A stretch of 64,000 nucleotides of DNA, from contig NZ_CP009555.1 of the NCBI RefSeq assembly GCF_000959365.1, forward strand, positions 2,790,001 through 2,854,000, given 5' to 3'. Positions within the stretch are counted from its first letter, which is position 1, and each line of letters opens with the position of its first letter. Shown piece after piece: positions 8,997-17,659 of the stretch. The stretch is from Burkholderia oklahomensis C6786 (GTDB lineage Bacteria > Pseudomonadota > Gammaproteobacteria > Burkholderiales > Burkholderiaceae). The translations under genes were made by a program, and so were the position numbers. The notes beneath the pieces are model-generated. The model was given only the letters and a program-made list of their open reading frames with translations, searched no databases and was not told where the DNA came from.

Positions 8997-10373
8997 TCAG
9001 AGCTGCGCGACAAGGAGCACCGACAGTGCGGCGACGACCCACATCGCCGGCTTCACTTCGCGGCGGCGGCCCGTGAAGAGCTTCAGCACGACGAACGCGA
9101 GGAAGCCGTAGGCGATGCCTTCGGTGATCGAGTACGTGAGCGGAATCAGGATCATCGCGAGGAATGCGGGAATCGCCTCGTCGAAGCGATGCCATTCGAT
9201 CTTCGTGATCGATTCCATCATGAACACGCCGACGAGCACGAGCGCGGGCGCCGTCGCGATCGCGGGCACGAGCGACAGCAGCGGCGACAGGAACAGGAAC
9301 GGCACGAAGCATAAGCCCGCGACCACCGCGACGAGGCCCGTGCGGCCGCCCGCCGAGATGCCCGCTGCCGATTCGATGTACGCGTTCGCGGGGCTCGTGC
9401 CGAGCGGCGCCGACACGACGGCCGAGAACGCGTCGACGATCATCGACTGGCGGATGTTGCGCGGATTGCCGTCGCGGTCGCGCAGGTTGCCGGCTTCCGA
9501 GATCGCCATGAACGTCGACAGCGCGTCGAAGAACGCGGTGAACAGCATCACGAAGATGAACGGCCAGTACGCGAACTTCAGCGAGCCGAGCAGATCGAGC
9601 TGGCCGATTGCCGAGAAATCCGGCGCGGAGACGAAGCCGTTCCAGTTGACGAGAGTCTTCGTCGCGATCGCGGCGGGCCAGTAGGCGCTGCCGTCGCCCC
9701 ACAGGCGGCCGATCGGAATCGCGAGCAGCGTCGTTGCGACGATGCCGAGCATGAGCGCGCCCGTCACGCGGCGCACGACGAGCACGGTCGTGATCGCGAG
9801 GCCGACGAGGAACGTGACGATCACCGGATTGAGCGATGTCGCATGGACGATCGTCACCGGATCGCCGACGATGAACTTCGCGTTCACGAGCCCGATCAGG
9901 CTGATGAAGAGGCCGATCCCGCACGATACCGCGTGCCGCAGGTTGGCCGGAATCGCGTCGACGACGAGCTTGCGCGCGTTGAACGCGGCGAGCGTCGCGA
10001 ACAGCACGCCTGCCCAGAATACACAGCCGAGCGCGGTCTGCCACGGCATCTTGCCGCCGTGGACCATCACGAACGTGAAGAGCGCGTTCATGCCCATGCC
10101 CGGCGCGACGAGCACCGGGTTGCGTGCGTAGAGGCCCATCGCGCAGCTGCCGAGGAAGCTGACGATCACGGTCGCCGTCAGCGCGGCCGGGAACGGCACG
10201 CCCGCCTGCGACAGGATGCCGGGATTGACGACGATGATGTACATCGCGGTCAGGAACGTCGTCACGCCGGCGACGATCTCGGTGCGCAGCCGCGAGCCGG
10301 ACTCGCGGATGCCGAAGTGGCGCTCGAGCGCCGAGCGCTTCGCGGGCGCGGCCGTGCCTTGATAGAGGTCCAT
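8997..10373 (-). CDS. AzgA/PbuG-type purine permease (NCS2 family)
   Basis: This 458-residue inner-membrane protein has about 12 predicted helices and belongs to the AzgA subgroup of NCS2 nucleobase transporters, which import hypoxanthine, guanine and adenine with protons. Recognisable features are the N-terminal HFGIRESGSRLRTEIVAGVT, the motif APGMGMNALFTF, and GTSPANAYIESAAGISAGGR in the second half. AGGAG lies just before the ATG. It is flanked in the operon by adenine deaminase (96 bp upstream) and guanine deaminase (25 bp downstream), so uptake is coupled to deamination of the same bases. Exact substrate preference cannot be read from sequence. Confidence 0.9.
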   Translation of the reverse strand: MDLYQGTAAPAKRSALERHFGIRESGSRLRTEIVAGVTTFLTAMYIIVVNPGILSQAGVPFPAALTATVIVSFLGSCAMGLYARNPVLVAPGMGMNALFTFVMVHGGKMPWQTALGCVFWAGVLFATLAAFNARKLVVDAIPANLRHAVSCGIGLFISLIGLVNAKFIVGDPVTIVHATSLNPVIVTFLVGLAITTVLVVRRVTGALMLGIVATTLLAIPIGRLWGDGSAYWPAAIATKTLVNWNGFVSAPDFSAIGQLDLLGSLKFAYWPFIFVMLFTAFFDALSTFMAISEAGNLRDRDGNPRNIRQSMIVDAFSAVVSAPLGTSPANAYIESAAGISAGGRTGLVAVVAGLCFVPFLFLSPLLSLVPAIATAPALVLVGVFMMESITKIEWHRFDEAIPAFLAMILIPLTYSITEGIAYGFLAFVVLKLFTGRRREVKPAMWVVAALSVLLVAQL

Positions 10374-10469
10374 CGTTAAGCTCTCCTCAGTGTCTCGTGT
10401 CGAGCGCGCCGCGTCGCAACGCGCGCGCTCCGCGCGCCCCGCATGCGGCGCGCGCGCGTTGTGCGGCCG

Positions 10470-11495
10470 TCAGGCCGCGTGCCAGTGCGCGTCGAGCTTC
10501 GCGATCAGCGCCGCGCGTTCGTCGGCGCTCACGAACGACGCTGCGAAGCCGTTCCTGATCACCGTGTAGACGTCTTCGTCGCCAAGCTTCAGCGCGTCGA
10601 CGGTCGCGAAATAGTTTTCGTTGACGTAGCCGCCGAAATACGCGGGATCGTCGGAGTTGATCGTCACCGCGACGCCGCGATCGAGCAGGTCCTTCAGCGT
10701 GTGCTTCGTCAGGTCGTCGAACACGCAGAGCTTCAGGTTCGACAGCGGGCAGACGGTGAGCGCGATCTTCGCGTTCGCGAGGCGCGCGACGAGCGCCGCG
10801 TTTTCCGAGCTGCGCACGCCGTGATCGACGCGATCCACTTTCAGCACGTCGAGCGCTTCCGTCACGTATTCGGGCGGGCCTTCCTCGCCCGCGTGCGCGA
10901 CGAGCCTGAGGCCCCGCTCGCGCGCCTTTTCGAACACGCGCGCGAACTTCGACGGCGGATTGTCGCGCTCGGACGAGTCGAGGCCGACGCCGATCAGGCG
11001 ATGCGCATAGCGGTCGAAGAGGGGCAGCGCCGCTTCGAACGTCGCGAGCGCGTCTTCCTCCGACAGGTGGCGCAGGAAGCACAGGATCAGCTTGCTCGAG
11101 AAGCCGCGCGGCTCGGCGTCGGCGAGCGCGCGATCGATGCCCGCGACGACGGTCTCGATCGGCACGCCGCGCTCGGTGTGCGTCTGCGGGTCGAAGAAGA
11201 TCTCCGCGTGCGCGACGTGATCGGCGAGCGCGCGCTCGACGTATGCGGCCGTCATGTCGTAGAAGTCCTGCTCGGTGAGGAGCACGCTCGCGCCCGCGTA
11301 GTAGATGTCGAGGAACGACTGCAGATCCGTGAACGCGTACGCGGCGCGCAGCGCGTCGATCGAGTCGTATGCGAGCTTCACGCCGTTGCGCTGCGCGAGC
11401 TCGAAGATCAGCTCGGGCTCGAGCGAGCCTTCGATGTGGATGTGCAGCTCTGCTTTCGGCGCGCGGGCGATCTTGTCTTTGAGTGTCGGGGTCAT
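10470..11495 (-). CDS. Type II adenine deaminase (adenosine-deaminase-like fold)
   Basis: This 341-residue amidohydrolase belongs to the adenosine/adenine deaminase superfamily. The zinc motif HIH is at residues 18-20, followed by HAGEEGPPEY, RVDHGVR, TVCPLSNLKLCVF and TINSDDPAYFGGY. The HAGEEGPPEY and SNLKLCVFDD blocks, and the overall sequence as I recall it, are much closer to the Pseudomonas/yeast Aah1-type adenine deaminases than to true adenosine deaminase. I therefore prefer adenine to hypoxanthine as the reaction, although automatic annotation often says adenosine deaminase. Position between xdhC and a purine permease, beside guanine deaminase, fits free-base salvage. The start is set by the conserved APKAELHIH N-terminus; the ribosome site is weak. 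Confidence 0.85.
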   Translation of the reverse strand: MTPTLKDKIARAPKAELHIHIEGSLEPELIFELAQRNGVKLAYDSIDALRAAYAFTDLQSFLDIYYAGASVLLTEQDFYDMTAAYVERALADHVAHAEIFFDPQTHTERGVPIETVVAGIDRALADAEPRGFSSKLILCFLRHLSEEDALATFEAALPLFDRYAHRLIGVGLDSSERDNPPSKFARVFEKARERGLRLVAHAGEEGPPEYVTEALDVLKVDRVDHGVRSSENAALVARLANAKIALTVCPLSNLKLCVFDDLTKHTLKDLLDRGVAVTINSDDPAYFGGYVNENYFATVDALKLGDEDVYTVIRNGFAASFVSADERAALIAKLDAHWHAA

Positions 11496-11536
11496 TGTGG
11501 TATCGGTTGTCGCATCTTGGTTTGAATGACGGCGAT

Positions 11537-12568
11537 TCAGTACGCGCCGGCGCCGGACGGCGAAGGCGGCGCGGCCGGACGCTCGTGCGCGCGCCGTGCA
11601 TCGACGGTCTGCAGGATCTGTGCGGCGACCGCGATCGCGATGGCCTCGGGCGCCTTGTCGACGATGCCGGGCACGCCGATCGGGCACTGCATTCGCGCGA
11701 TCTGCAGCGGATCGATCCCGCGCGCGGCGAGCCGGTGCTCGAACTGCATCCGCTTCGTGCGCGAGCCGATCATCCCGAAGTACGCGTAGTCGCCGCGTAC
11801 GAGGATCCGGTGCGCGAGCTCGAGATCGCGGGCGTGATTGTGCGTCATCACGACGAAGTACGCACCGGGCTGCGCTTCGTCGACCGCTTCGTCGGGGGCA
11901 TCGTTCGCGTCGAGCGCGAGGTTGCGGATGCCCGCGAGCGAGTCGGGCGGCGGGAACTGCGCGTCGCGCTCGTCGACCCAGCGCACGTGGCACGGCAGCG
12001 CCGCGAGCACGCGCACGAGCGCCGCGCCGACATGTCCGGCGCCGAACAGCACGACCGAGAATGCGCGCGGCGCGATCGTCTCGGTCAACAGCGGCGCGTC
12101 GCCCGTGTCCCACAGCAGGCAGTCGGGGCGCGCGGCGCCCGGCTCGGGCTCGCTCAGCATCACCGCGCCGGGGTCGGGGCCGAGCGACACGCTGCGCACG
12201 GTCGGCGCGCCCGCCGCCGTACGCTTCGCGAGCGACGTGACCCAGCCGAGGTCGGCGATGTCGAGCCGCTCGAATGCGAGCACGACCGCGCCGCCGCAGC
12301 ATTGGCCGAGGCTCGGGCCGAGCGCGAGTCGTTCGAGCCGGCGCGCGTGCGGCGTGTGCGCGCCTTCCTTGAGCAGTTGTCGTGCGATCTCGATCGCCTT
12401 CCATTCGAGATGGCCGCCGCCGATCGTATGGCGCGCGGCGTCGCGCGTGACGAGCATCTTCGTGCCCGCGTCGCGCGGCGCGGAGCCGTCGACGCGCGCA
12501 ACCGTCACGAGGACGGCCGCGTCGCCGCGGGCGAGCAGATGCTGCAGGTCGGTGAGCCAGGTTTCCAT
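11537..12568 (-). CDS. xdhC: XdhC, xanthine dehydrogenase molybdenum cofactor chaperone
   Basis: This 343-residue protein is the XdhC accessory factor that binds molybdenum cofactor, promotes its sulfuration and inserts it into xanthine dehydrogenase. The N-terminal XdhC/CoxI domain shows GSAPRDAGTKM and TIGGGHLEWKA. A C-terminal Rossmann-like domain begins with VVLFGAGHVGAALVRVL and ends with a conserved FGMIGSRTKR-type segment. GGAG precedes the ATG. It heads the visible purine operon, 41 bp before adenine deaminase. Unusually, the client genes xdhA and xdhB, which normally sit directly upstream, are missing; an 816-bp gene-poor stretch lies there instead. Confidence 0.93.
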   Translation of the reverse strand: METWLTDLQHLLARGDAAVLVTVARVDGSAPRDAGTKMLVTRDAARHTIGGGHLEWKAIEIARQLLKEGAHTPHARRLERLALGPSLGQCCGGAVVLAFERLDIADLGWVTSLAKRTAAGAPTVRSVSLGPDPGAVMLSEPEPGAARPDCLLWDTGDAPLLTETIAPRAFSVVLFGAGHVGAALVRVLAALPCHVRWVDERDAQFPPPDSLAGIRNLALDANDAPDEAVDEAQPGAYFVVMTHNHARDLELAHRILVRGDYAYFGMIGSRTKRMQFEHRLAARGIDPLQIARMQCPIGVPGIVDKAPEAIAIAVAAQILQTVDARRAHERPAAPPSPSGAGAY

Positions 12569-13384
12569 CCGGCGCTTCTCCAGAATCAGACCGTGACGGC
12601 CGGGCGGGCGGCGGTTGCCGCGTGGATGACGTGTCGCGCTCGCGCGGCGCGGGCGGCCTCGAGATTCGTCGCGTGCGGCGTCTGTCGAGGGGCGGTCGCG
12701 GCGACAACGCAGTGGCGCTTCGTGTCGCGGCGCTGCGATCGCGCGATTGCAACATCAGGCCGTGGCGCGCGGAGTGCGAAGCCGACGCCGCTGGCCCGGT
12801 CGCCAAAGTCGATGCGGCACGCGCCGCAAACCCGGCAAGGGCGGGCGGCGTCGCGCGTCGCATGCGCGACGCATCGGCTGACGTCGAACGTTCGGACTCG
12901 CGACGAACCGGTGAGGCGCGCGTCGTCGGCAGGCTGGGCGCCTCGCGCGTCGTCGCGCGGGGCGGCGCGGACGAGGCCGCGACGGGAAATGCGGATGGTT
13001 TGCGTTGTCATGGCGAATCCACGGGACATTGCGGATCAGGCGCGCGTTACGCTGGGTTGAGAGGTTCCCCCCTCGCGCACGTAGATCGCCATCCGGAAAC
13101 GAAGATAGCACCGCAAAAAAGCGGCGGCATGGCCTGGCGATGATGCGGGCTATTCGGCGGCGATCATGATGCACGTAGGATTCGCGCGCCGGGCCGAAGT
13201 TGCCGGGCGGCGGGAAACCGGCGCGCTGGCGCGGTTTGGGGCCGATTGGGCAGGCCGGCGCGGCGTCCGTGCGGGCGGGCTGCGTCGGCGAAGCGGGCGA
13301 AAGGGCCCGAAACGTGCGCGACGGGGAGAGCGACAGCGACGGCGAGGCGGGATCGCCCGCCGCTTCGCCGCCGCGCGGCGGACG
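12569..13384. other. 816-bp gene-poor gap upstream of xdhC
   Basis: No domain-bearing gene is visible between dsbB and xdhC. This is the place where xdhA and xdhB normally stand. One minus-strand open frame (see the separate entry) starts with MTTQTIRISRRGLVR, resembling my recollection of how Burkholderia XdhA begins, and then loses all resemblance. A promoter for the xdhC operon must lie here. A relatively A-rich patch around 13096-13120 is the only local break from high GC. I see no IS end, direct repeat or tRNA at the borders. Confidence 0.5.
12586..13011 (-). pseudogene. Possible xdhA remnant or small unknown ORF
   Basis: The frame begins ATG ACA ACG CAA and encodes 141 residues, stopping 17 bp before xdhC. 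The first fifteen residues (MTTQTIRISRRGLVR) look like the opening of the XdhA iron-sulfur/FAD subunit. After that the sequence is Arg/Ala/Asp-rich, apart from a short CRVCGACRI stretch near residue 59 that only vaguely recalls the ferredoxin cysteines. Without a database search it could equally be a chance frame. It is recorded because of its exact placement where xdhA should start. Confidence 0.25.
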
Positions 13385-13894
13385 TCAGCGCAGCCGGCCG
13401 CGGTGGCGCAGCAGGCTGACCGCGACGGGCACGACGATCAGCACGAACGCGATCAGCGCCCAGCCGGGCAGCAGAATGCCGAAGATCGGCGGATAGACGG
13501 TCTCGCACAGTCCGGCGACCTTGAAGACGCCCGGCAGCCAGTGCGCGGGCGGCAGACTGTCGACGATCGGCTGCAGCGCATCGAAGCCGCAGCTGAAGCC
13601 CGGGTTCATCTGCACGTACAGGTGGCGCGCGGCGGTGCCGACGCCCGCGGCGGCCGACAGCACGATGAGCGCTTCGAACATCGCGACGCCGGCGCCGCTC
13701 GTCATTCCCGCGCCGAGAAACGCGAATATCGCGATCAGCAGGAAGAAATAGCGCTGGATGATGCAAAGCGGGCACGGATCCTCGTTCTTCACATACTGCA
13801 GATAGAGCGCGCCGGCCAGGAGCGCGAGGCATACGAGGCCGAGCAGCACGAGCAGCCGTCGTTCGCGGCGCAGCGAGAGCGTCAGATTGTTCAT
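13385..13894 (-). CDS. dsbB: DsbB, disulfide bond formation protein B
   Basis: This 169-residue inner-membrane protein reoxidises periplasmic DsbA and passes electrons to ubiquinone. It has four hydrophobic helices and both essential cysteine pairs: CPLC at residues 41-44 in the first periplasmic loop, and Cys102 (GFSCGFD) with Cys130 (AGLCETV) in the second. Length fits the family (about 165-175). It stands alone on the minus strand, 102 bp downstream of the amidase gene. Confidence 0.94.
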   Translation of the reverse strand: MNNLTLSLRRERRLLVLLGLVCLALLAGALYLQYVKNEDPCPLCIIQRYFFLLIAIFAFLGAGMTSGAGVAMFEALIVLSAAAGVGTAARHLYVQMNPGFSCGFDALQPIVDSLPPAHWLPGVFKVAGLCETVYPPIFGILLPGWALIAFVLIVVPVAVSLLRHRGRLR

Positions 13895-13996
13895 CGAAAC
13901 GGGATTCCTTCGAGCGGTCAGGAAAATGAATCGTCGGATTTTAACGCGAACGCCGCGTCGTATTCCGACGGCGCGGCGTCGAGCGCTCGGGCGGGG

Positions 13997-15373
13997 TCAG
14001 CGGATCGTCGCGAGCACGGCCTCGACCGCCTGGCCGATCGCGAGCAGCGCGTCGTCGTGGTGCGGTGCGGCGGCGAGCATCAGGCCGACGGGCGCCGTGT
14101 CGCGCGGATGGCACGGCAGCGACAGCGCGCACGCATCGAGGAAGTTGAATGCGCTCGGGTTGCGCAGCACGAGTGCGTTCGTGCGCGTGAACGCGTCGTC
14201 GTCGCGCTCGAGTTCGTCGATGCGCGGCGGGGCGACGGGCACCGTCGGCGCGACGAGCGCGTCGAAGCGCTGCCATACGGTGCGCGCCGCTTCGTCGACG
14301 AGCGCGGCGCGCGCGGCGACGAGATCGAGATAATCGGCGGCGCTCGCCGGCTCGCCCTTCAGGATTCGCGCAAGCACGCGCGGATCGTATGCGTCGCGAT
14401 GGCGCGCAATGAGCGTGCGATGCCACGCGTACGCCTCGATCGACGAAAAGCCGAAGCGGTTGATGTCGGGCAGCCGGTCGAGCGGCGCGAAGCGCGCTTC
14501 CGACACGATCGCGCCTGCTGCCTCCAGGTGCTTGAGCGCTGCGTCGAGCGATGCCGCGACGTGCGCGTCGACGCCGTCCGTCACATAGTTCGTCAGCACG
14601 CCGAGCCGCACGCCTTCGAGCGGGCGCGCGGCGGGCACGTGCGGCTCGAGGCCGGCGAGAATCCGGTCGACGAGCGCGCAGCACGCGACCGACACGCCGA
14701 TCGGACCGAAGGAATCGAGCGTCGTCGACAGCGGCACGCCGCCTTGCTTCGGAATCCGGCTCGCGGTCGGCTTGAAGCCCGTCAGTCCGCAGAGCGCGGC
14801 GGGGATCCGGATCGAGCCGCCCGTGTCGGTCGCGAGCGCGACGGCCGCCATCCCGTCCGCGACGGATGCGGCCGCGCCCGACGACGAGCCGCCCGCGATC
14901 CGCTCGTCGCCCGGCACGCCGCGCCGGTACGGCGAGCGCGGGGTGCCGAAGTGCGGATTCAGGCCGAGGCCCGAGAACGCGAACTCGCTCATGTTCGTGC
15001 GGCCGACGAGCACGGCGCCCGCGCGTTTCAGGCGGGCGACGGCGATCGCGTCGACGGTGGCGGGCGGCGCGTCGTCGAGCACGCGCGAGCCGGCGCGCGT
15101 CACCTGGCCCTCGACGTCGAACAGGTCCTTCACCGACACCGGAATGCCGGCGAGCGGCGACAACACGGTGCCCGCGGCGCGCAGCCGGTCGTGCGCGTCG
15201 GCGGTCGCGCGCGCGCCTTGCGCATCGACTTCGGTGAACGCGATCGCGCCCTGGCCCGCCGGATCGGCGATCCGTTCCAGCGCGGCTTCGACGAGCGCGC
15301 GGCTCGTCGTCGCACCGGCGGCGAGATCGGCGGCGAGTCGGGCGAGCGGCGGGAAGGGGGCGAACGTGGTCAT
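13997..15373 (-). CDS. Amidase-signature family hydrolase (GatA-like)
   Basis: This 458-residue protein belongs to the amidase-signature family, which hydrolyses carboxamides using a Ser-cisSer-Lys triad. All three residues are present: Lys82 (VSVKDLFD), Ser163 in the Gly/Ser loop GGSSSGAAAS, and nucleophile Ser187 in TDTGGSIRIP. It is not accompanied by gatB or gatC, so a role as glutamyl-tRNA amidotransferase is unlikely. A stand-alone amidase, possibly of the AtzF/allophanate-hydrolase-like or general aliphatic/aryl amidase type, is more likely. The start MTTFAPFPPLARL is chosen because upstream in-frame residues are unconserved. The substrate is unknown. Confidence 0.88.
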   Translation of the reverse strand: MTTFAPFPPLARLAADLAAGATTSRALVEAALERIADPAGQGAIAFTEVDAQGARATADAHDRLRAAGTVLSPLAGIPVSVKDLFDVEGQVTRAGSRVLDDAPPATVDAIAVARLKRAGAVLVGRTNMSEFAFSGLGLNPHFGTPRSPYRRGVPGDERIAGGSSSGAAASVADGMAAVALATDTGGSIRIPAALCGLTGFKPTASRIPKQGGVPLSTTLDSFGPIGVSVACCALVDRILAGLEPHVPAARPLEGVRLGVLTNYVTDGVDAHVAASLDAALKHLEAAGAIVSEARFAPLDRLPDINRFGFSSIEAYAWHRTLIARHRDAYDPRVLARILKGEPASAADYLDLVAARAALVDEAARTVWQRFDALVAPTVPVAPPRIDELERDDDAFTRTNALVLRNPSAFNFLDACALSLPCHPRDTAPVGLMLAAAPHHDDALLAIGQAVEAVLATIR

Positions 15374-15944
15374 GGCGGTATCGGGCTCGATTGGGTTGGC
15401 GAAGTGCCGCGCGCAGGGCTCGGCACGATGCGTCGCGCGCCGCGAACGTCGGAGCGCGGCGGCTGGGTTCGGGCATTGTAGAACAGCGTTGCGGCGCGAG
15501 GGCGGGGGGCGGCGCGCGTCGGCGCGTTGCGTGGAATGCGCGGATTGCCGCGCGCCGAAGCGGCAGGATGCCGGATCGAGCGCGGCCGGAAACGGCGTCG
15601 GACGCCGATTCGCGAGCGGAACCGTTGCGATATGCCAACGGCGTTCGTGCACGTTTGCTCGCGCTTGTCGCCTGCCGGTCGATATCGCGCCTGTGCCGGG
15701 CATAGGGCCGGCGCGTCTGAACCGCGCCTTGTCCCGCCGCGCCGACGCGGCTGCAATGCCGCCGCGCGCCGCTTCGTACGCCGAAAAATGCGCGATGTCG
15801 CGCGCTGGCAACGCACGTCGAAGCGCATTCGACACAGTGTTGCAACAATATCGACGAAATTCTGTCGGTTTGCCGCCGATCGTGTACTGAAGGATAATGA
15901 ATTCTCGTTGATTCTCCGCGTGACCGACGCGCCAGACCTCCGTC
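15374..15944. other. Divergent intergenic region, amidase / glutamine amidotransferase
   Basis: These 571 bp separate two divergent genes and hold both promoters. The first 400 bp are GC-rich without a credible gene. The last 120 bp (about 15825-15944) are clearly more AT-rich and probably contain the promoter of the downstream glutamine amidotransferase. I could not identify an operator. Confidence 0.5.
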
Positions 15945-17294
15945 ATGAGCGAAAACACGTCCGCAAGAGCCGATCAGTCCGGCTCTGCTTCCTCTTCCGT
16001 TGCGGCGCCTTCCGGCCACGCCGGCCCGGACTCTTCGCCGTCTACCGTTTCCGACAAGCCGCCAGCGGGCGCGACCGTTCATGTCAGCGCGTTCGCCGCG
16101 CAGATCGCGGCTGCGCAGGACGTCGGCGATCCCGGCTCCGCGCCGACCGACACGATCGCCGAGCCGGGCGCGCCCGGCGTCGTCGCGGGCAGTGGGGCCG
16201 CGCAGCCGGGCGCAGCCGCGACGGCGCCCGGTTCGGCCGCAGCCGGCGCCGCCTCGTCCGGCGCGACTGGCGCCGGCGCATCGACGTCCGGCACCACGGC
16301 GGCCGGCGCCACGGCGTCCACGGCCAAGAACGGCTCGCCTCCGCCAGGCTTCGGCGCGCAACCCGATTTCGAGACGCCGCGTCCGCCGCCCGCGAGCGCT
16401 GCTTCGCCCGCGCCGCCCGCCTACCTGAAACAGAGCGACACGCCGTGGTCGGTGTTCGGCCGGATCGTTGCCGCGCGTGCGCGCCGGCTGTTCGACCGCG
16501 CCGGCCAGCGGATCACGCAGCGCACGCTGCGCATCGGCGTGTCGGCGCGCATCTTCCATCCGGAGCCGGGCGCGCCCGGGCTGCGCGGCAAGACGCTGCA
16601 GTATCTGGAGGAATCGATCGCGCATTGGGTGATGTCGCGCAACGTGCTCGTGTTCATGATTCCGACCGTCGGCCATCAGGGGATGCTGCATCCGAGCAAC
16701 ATCCGGCTGCGCGACTACGCGAAGCATCTCGACGGCCTCTTGCTGCAAGGCGGCGCCGACGTGTCGCCGCAGACCTACGCGGCCGCCGACGCGCGCCCCG
16801 AGTGGCCCGGCGACCGCGTGCGCGACATGTACGAGCTCGAACTGCTGCACGAGTTCATCGAGTCGGGCAAGCCGGTGCTCGGCGTGTGCCGCGGCTGCCA
16901 GCTGATCAACGTCGCGTTCGGCGGCTCGCTCTATCAGGACATCGCGAGCGACGTGCCGACGGCGGGCGTGCACGTGAGCGAGCATTACGACCAGCATCGT
17001 CACGCGATCCGCTTTCCGGACGGCTCGACGCTCGCGAACATGTTCCCCGGCCGCCGCGAGGCGATCGTCAACTCGATCCACCATCAGGCGATCCGCGATA
17101 TCGGCCGCGATCTGAACATCGAGGCCGTATCGGCGGAAGACGGGATCATCGAAGGGATCCGCTATCGCCGCGCGCCGTTCGTCGTCGGCGTCCAATGGCA
17201 CCCGGAGTTCCATCGTGCGGGCGGCCCCGAGCTGCTCGACTGCACGCCGCTTCTCGACACGTTCCTGAGAGCGGCGCGCGAGACGCGGCTATAA
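15945..17294 (+). CDS. Class I glutamine amidotransferase, PuuD-like, with long disordered N-terminus
   Basis: This 449-residue protein has two parts. Residues 1 to about 165 are an Ala/Pro/Gly/Ser/Thr-rich, probably disordered extension with near-repeats such as AAGA and SGAT. Residues about 190-449 form a peptidase C26 domain like gamma-glutamyl-GABA hydrolase (PuuD). The catalytic triad is complete: Cys315 in GVCRGCQ, then His419 and Glu421 in VQWHPEF. PuuD releases GABA in putrescine degradation, but no other puu genes are nearby, so the substrate is uncertain. PuuD itself is about 254 residues, so the extension is the odd feature. Confidence 0.85.
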   Translation: MSENTSARADQSGSASSSVAAPSGHAGPDSSPSTVSDKPPAGATVHVSAFAAQIAAAQDVGDPGSAPTDTIAEPGAPGVVAGSGAAQPGAAATAPGSAAAGAASSGATGAGASTSGTTAAGATASTAKNGSPPPGFGAQPDFETPRPPPASAASPAPPAYLKQSDTPWSVFGRIVAARARRLFDRAGQRITQRTLRIGVSARIFHPEPGAPGLRGKTLQYLEESIAHWVMSRNVLVFMIPTVGHQGMLHPSNIRLRDYAKHLDGLLLQGGADVSPQTYAAADARPEWPGDRVRDMYELELLHEFIESGKPVLGVCRGCQLINVAFGGSLYQDIASDVPTAGVHVSEHYDQHRHAIRFPDGSTLANMFPGRREAIVNSIHHQAIRDIGRDLNIEAVSAEDGIIEGIRYRRAPFVVGVQWHPEFHRAGGPELLDCTPLLDTFLRAARETRL

Positions 17295-17659
17295 CCGGCG
17301 CGCGACACGAAATCGACGCAGGAAAATCGACGGGCCGCACCTCGGTGCGGCCCGTCGTGCGTTCGGCGTCCGGAGCATCGGCATGCCATCGCGCGATCTC
17401 CCAATGGCGCCGCGCGACATCGCATCGTCCGCACAAAAAATGCGCAAAAGCCCCGGGATATCCGCTTGTTTTCAAATGCCTTTCGGATGACGTCGCAAGC
17501 GACGCTTTGACGCATCTCGCCGTCGTTCGCAGTAAGATGGCGAGCGCCGTGCAGCGCATCATCGATCTGCACCGCCCCCGGCGCGCCGGGGCAAGAAACA
17601 CGATGTGATACGCGCCGCGGCCGCCCGGGCGACCGCGGCGCAGCCTTATCGAGAGAGAC
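17295..17659. other. Intergenic region upstream of the citrate symporter gene
   Basis: This 365-bp gap contains one strong hairpin near its left end (listed separately) and no gene. The middle, around 17431-17475, is comparatively AT-rich and may hold the promoter of the MFS gene. No operator was recognised. Confidence 0.5.
17328..17357 (+). terminator. Hairpin after the glutamine amidotransferase gene
   Basis: A perfect 13-bp stem (CGACGGGCCGCAC / GTGCGGCCCGTCG) closes a CTCG tetraloop 33 bp after the stop codon. There is no T-run after it, so it may work as a Rho-independent terminator only weakly, or protect the 3' end of the mRNA. Confidence 0.55.

Noticed and set aside
15527..17608. A 693-codon frame running through the amidotransferase gene
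   Set aside because: It is an out-of-frame shadow of the amidotransferase coding region and extends into noncoding DNA on both sides.
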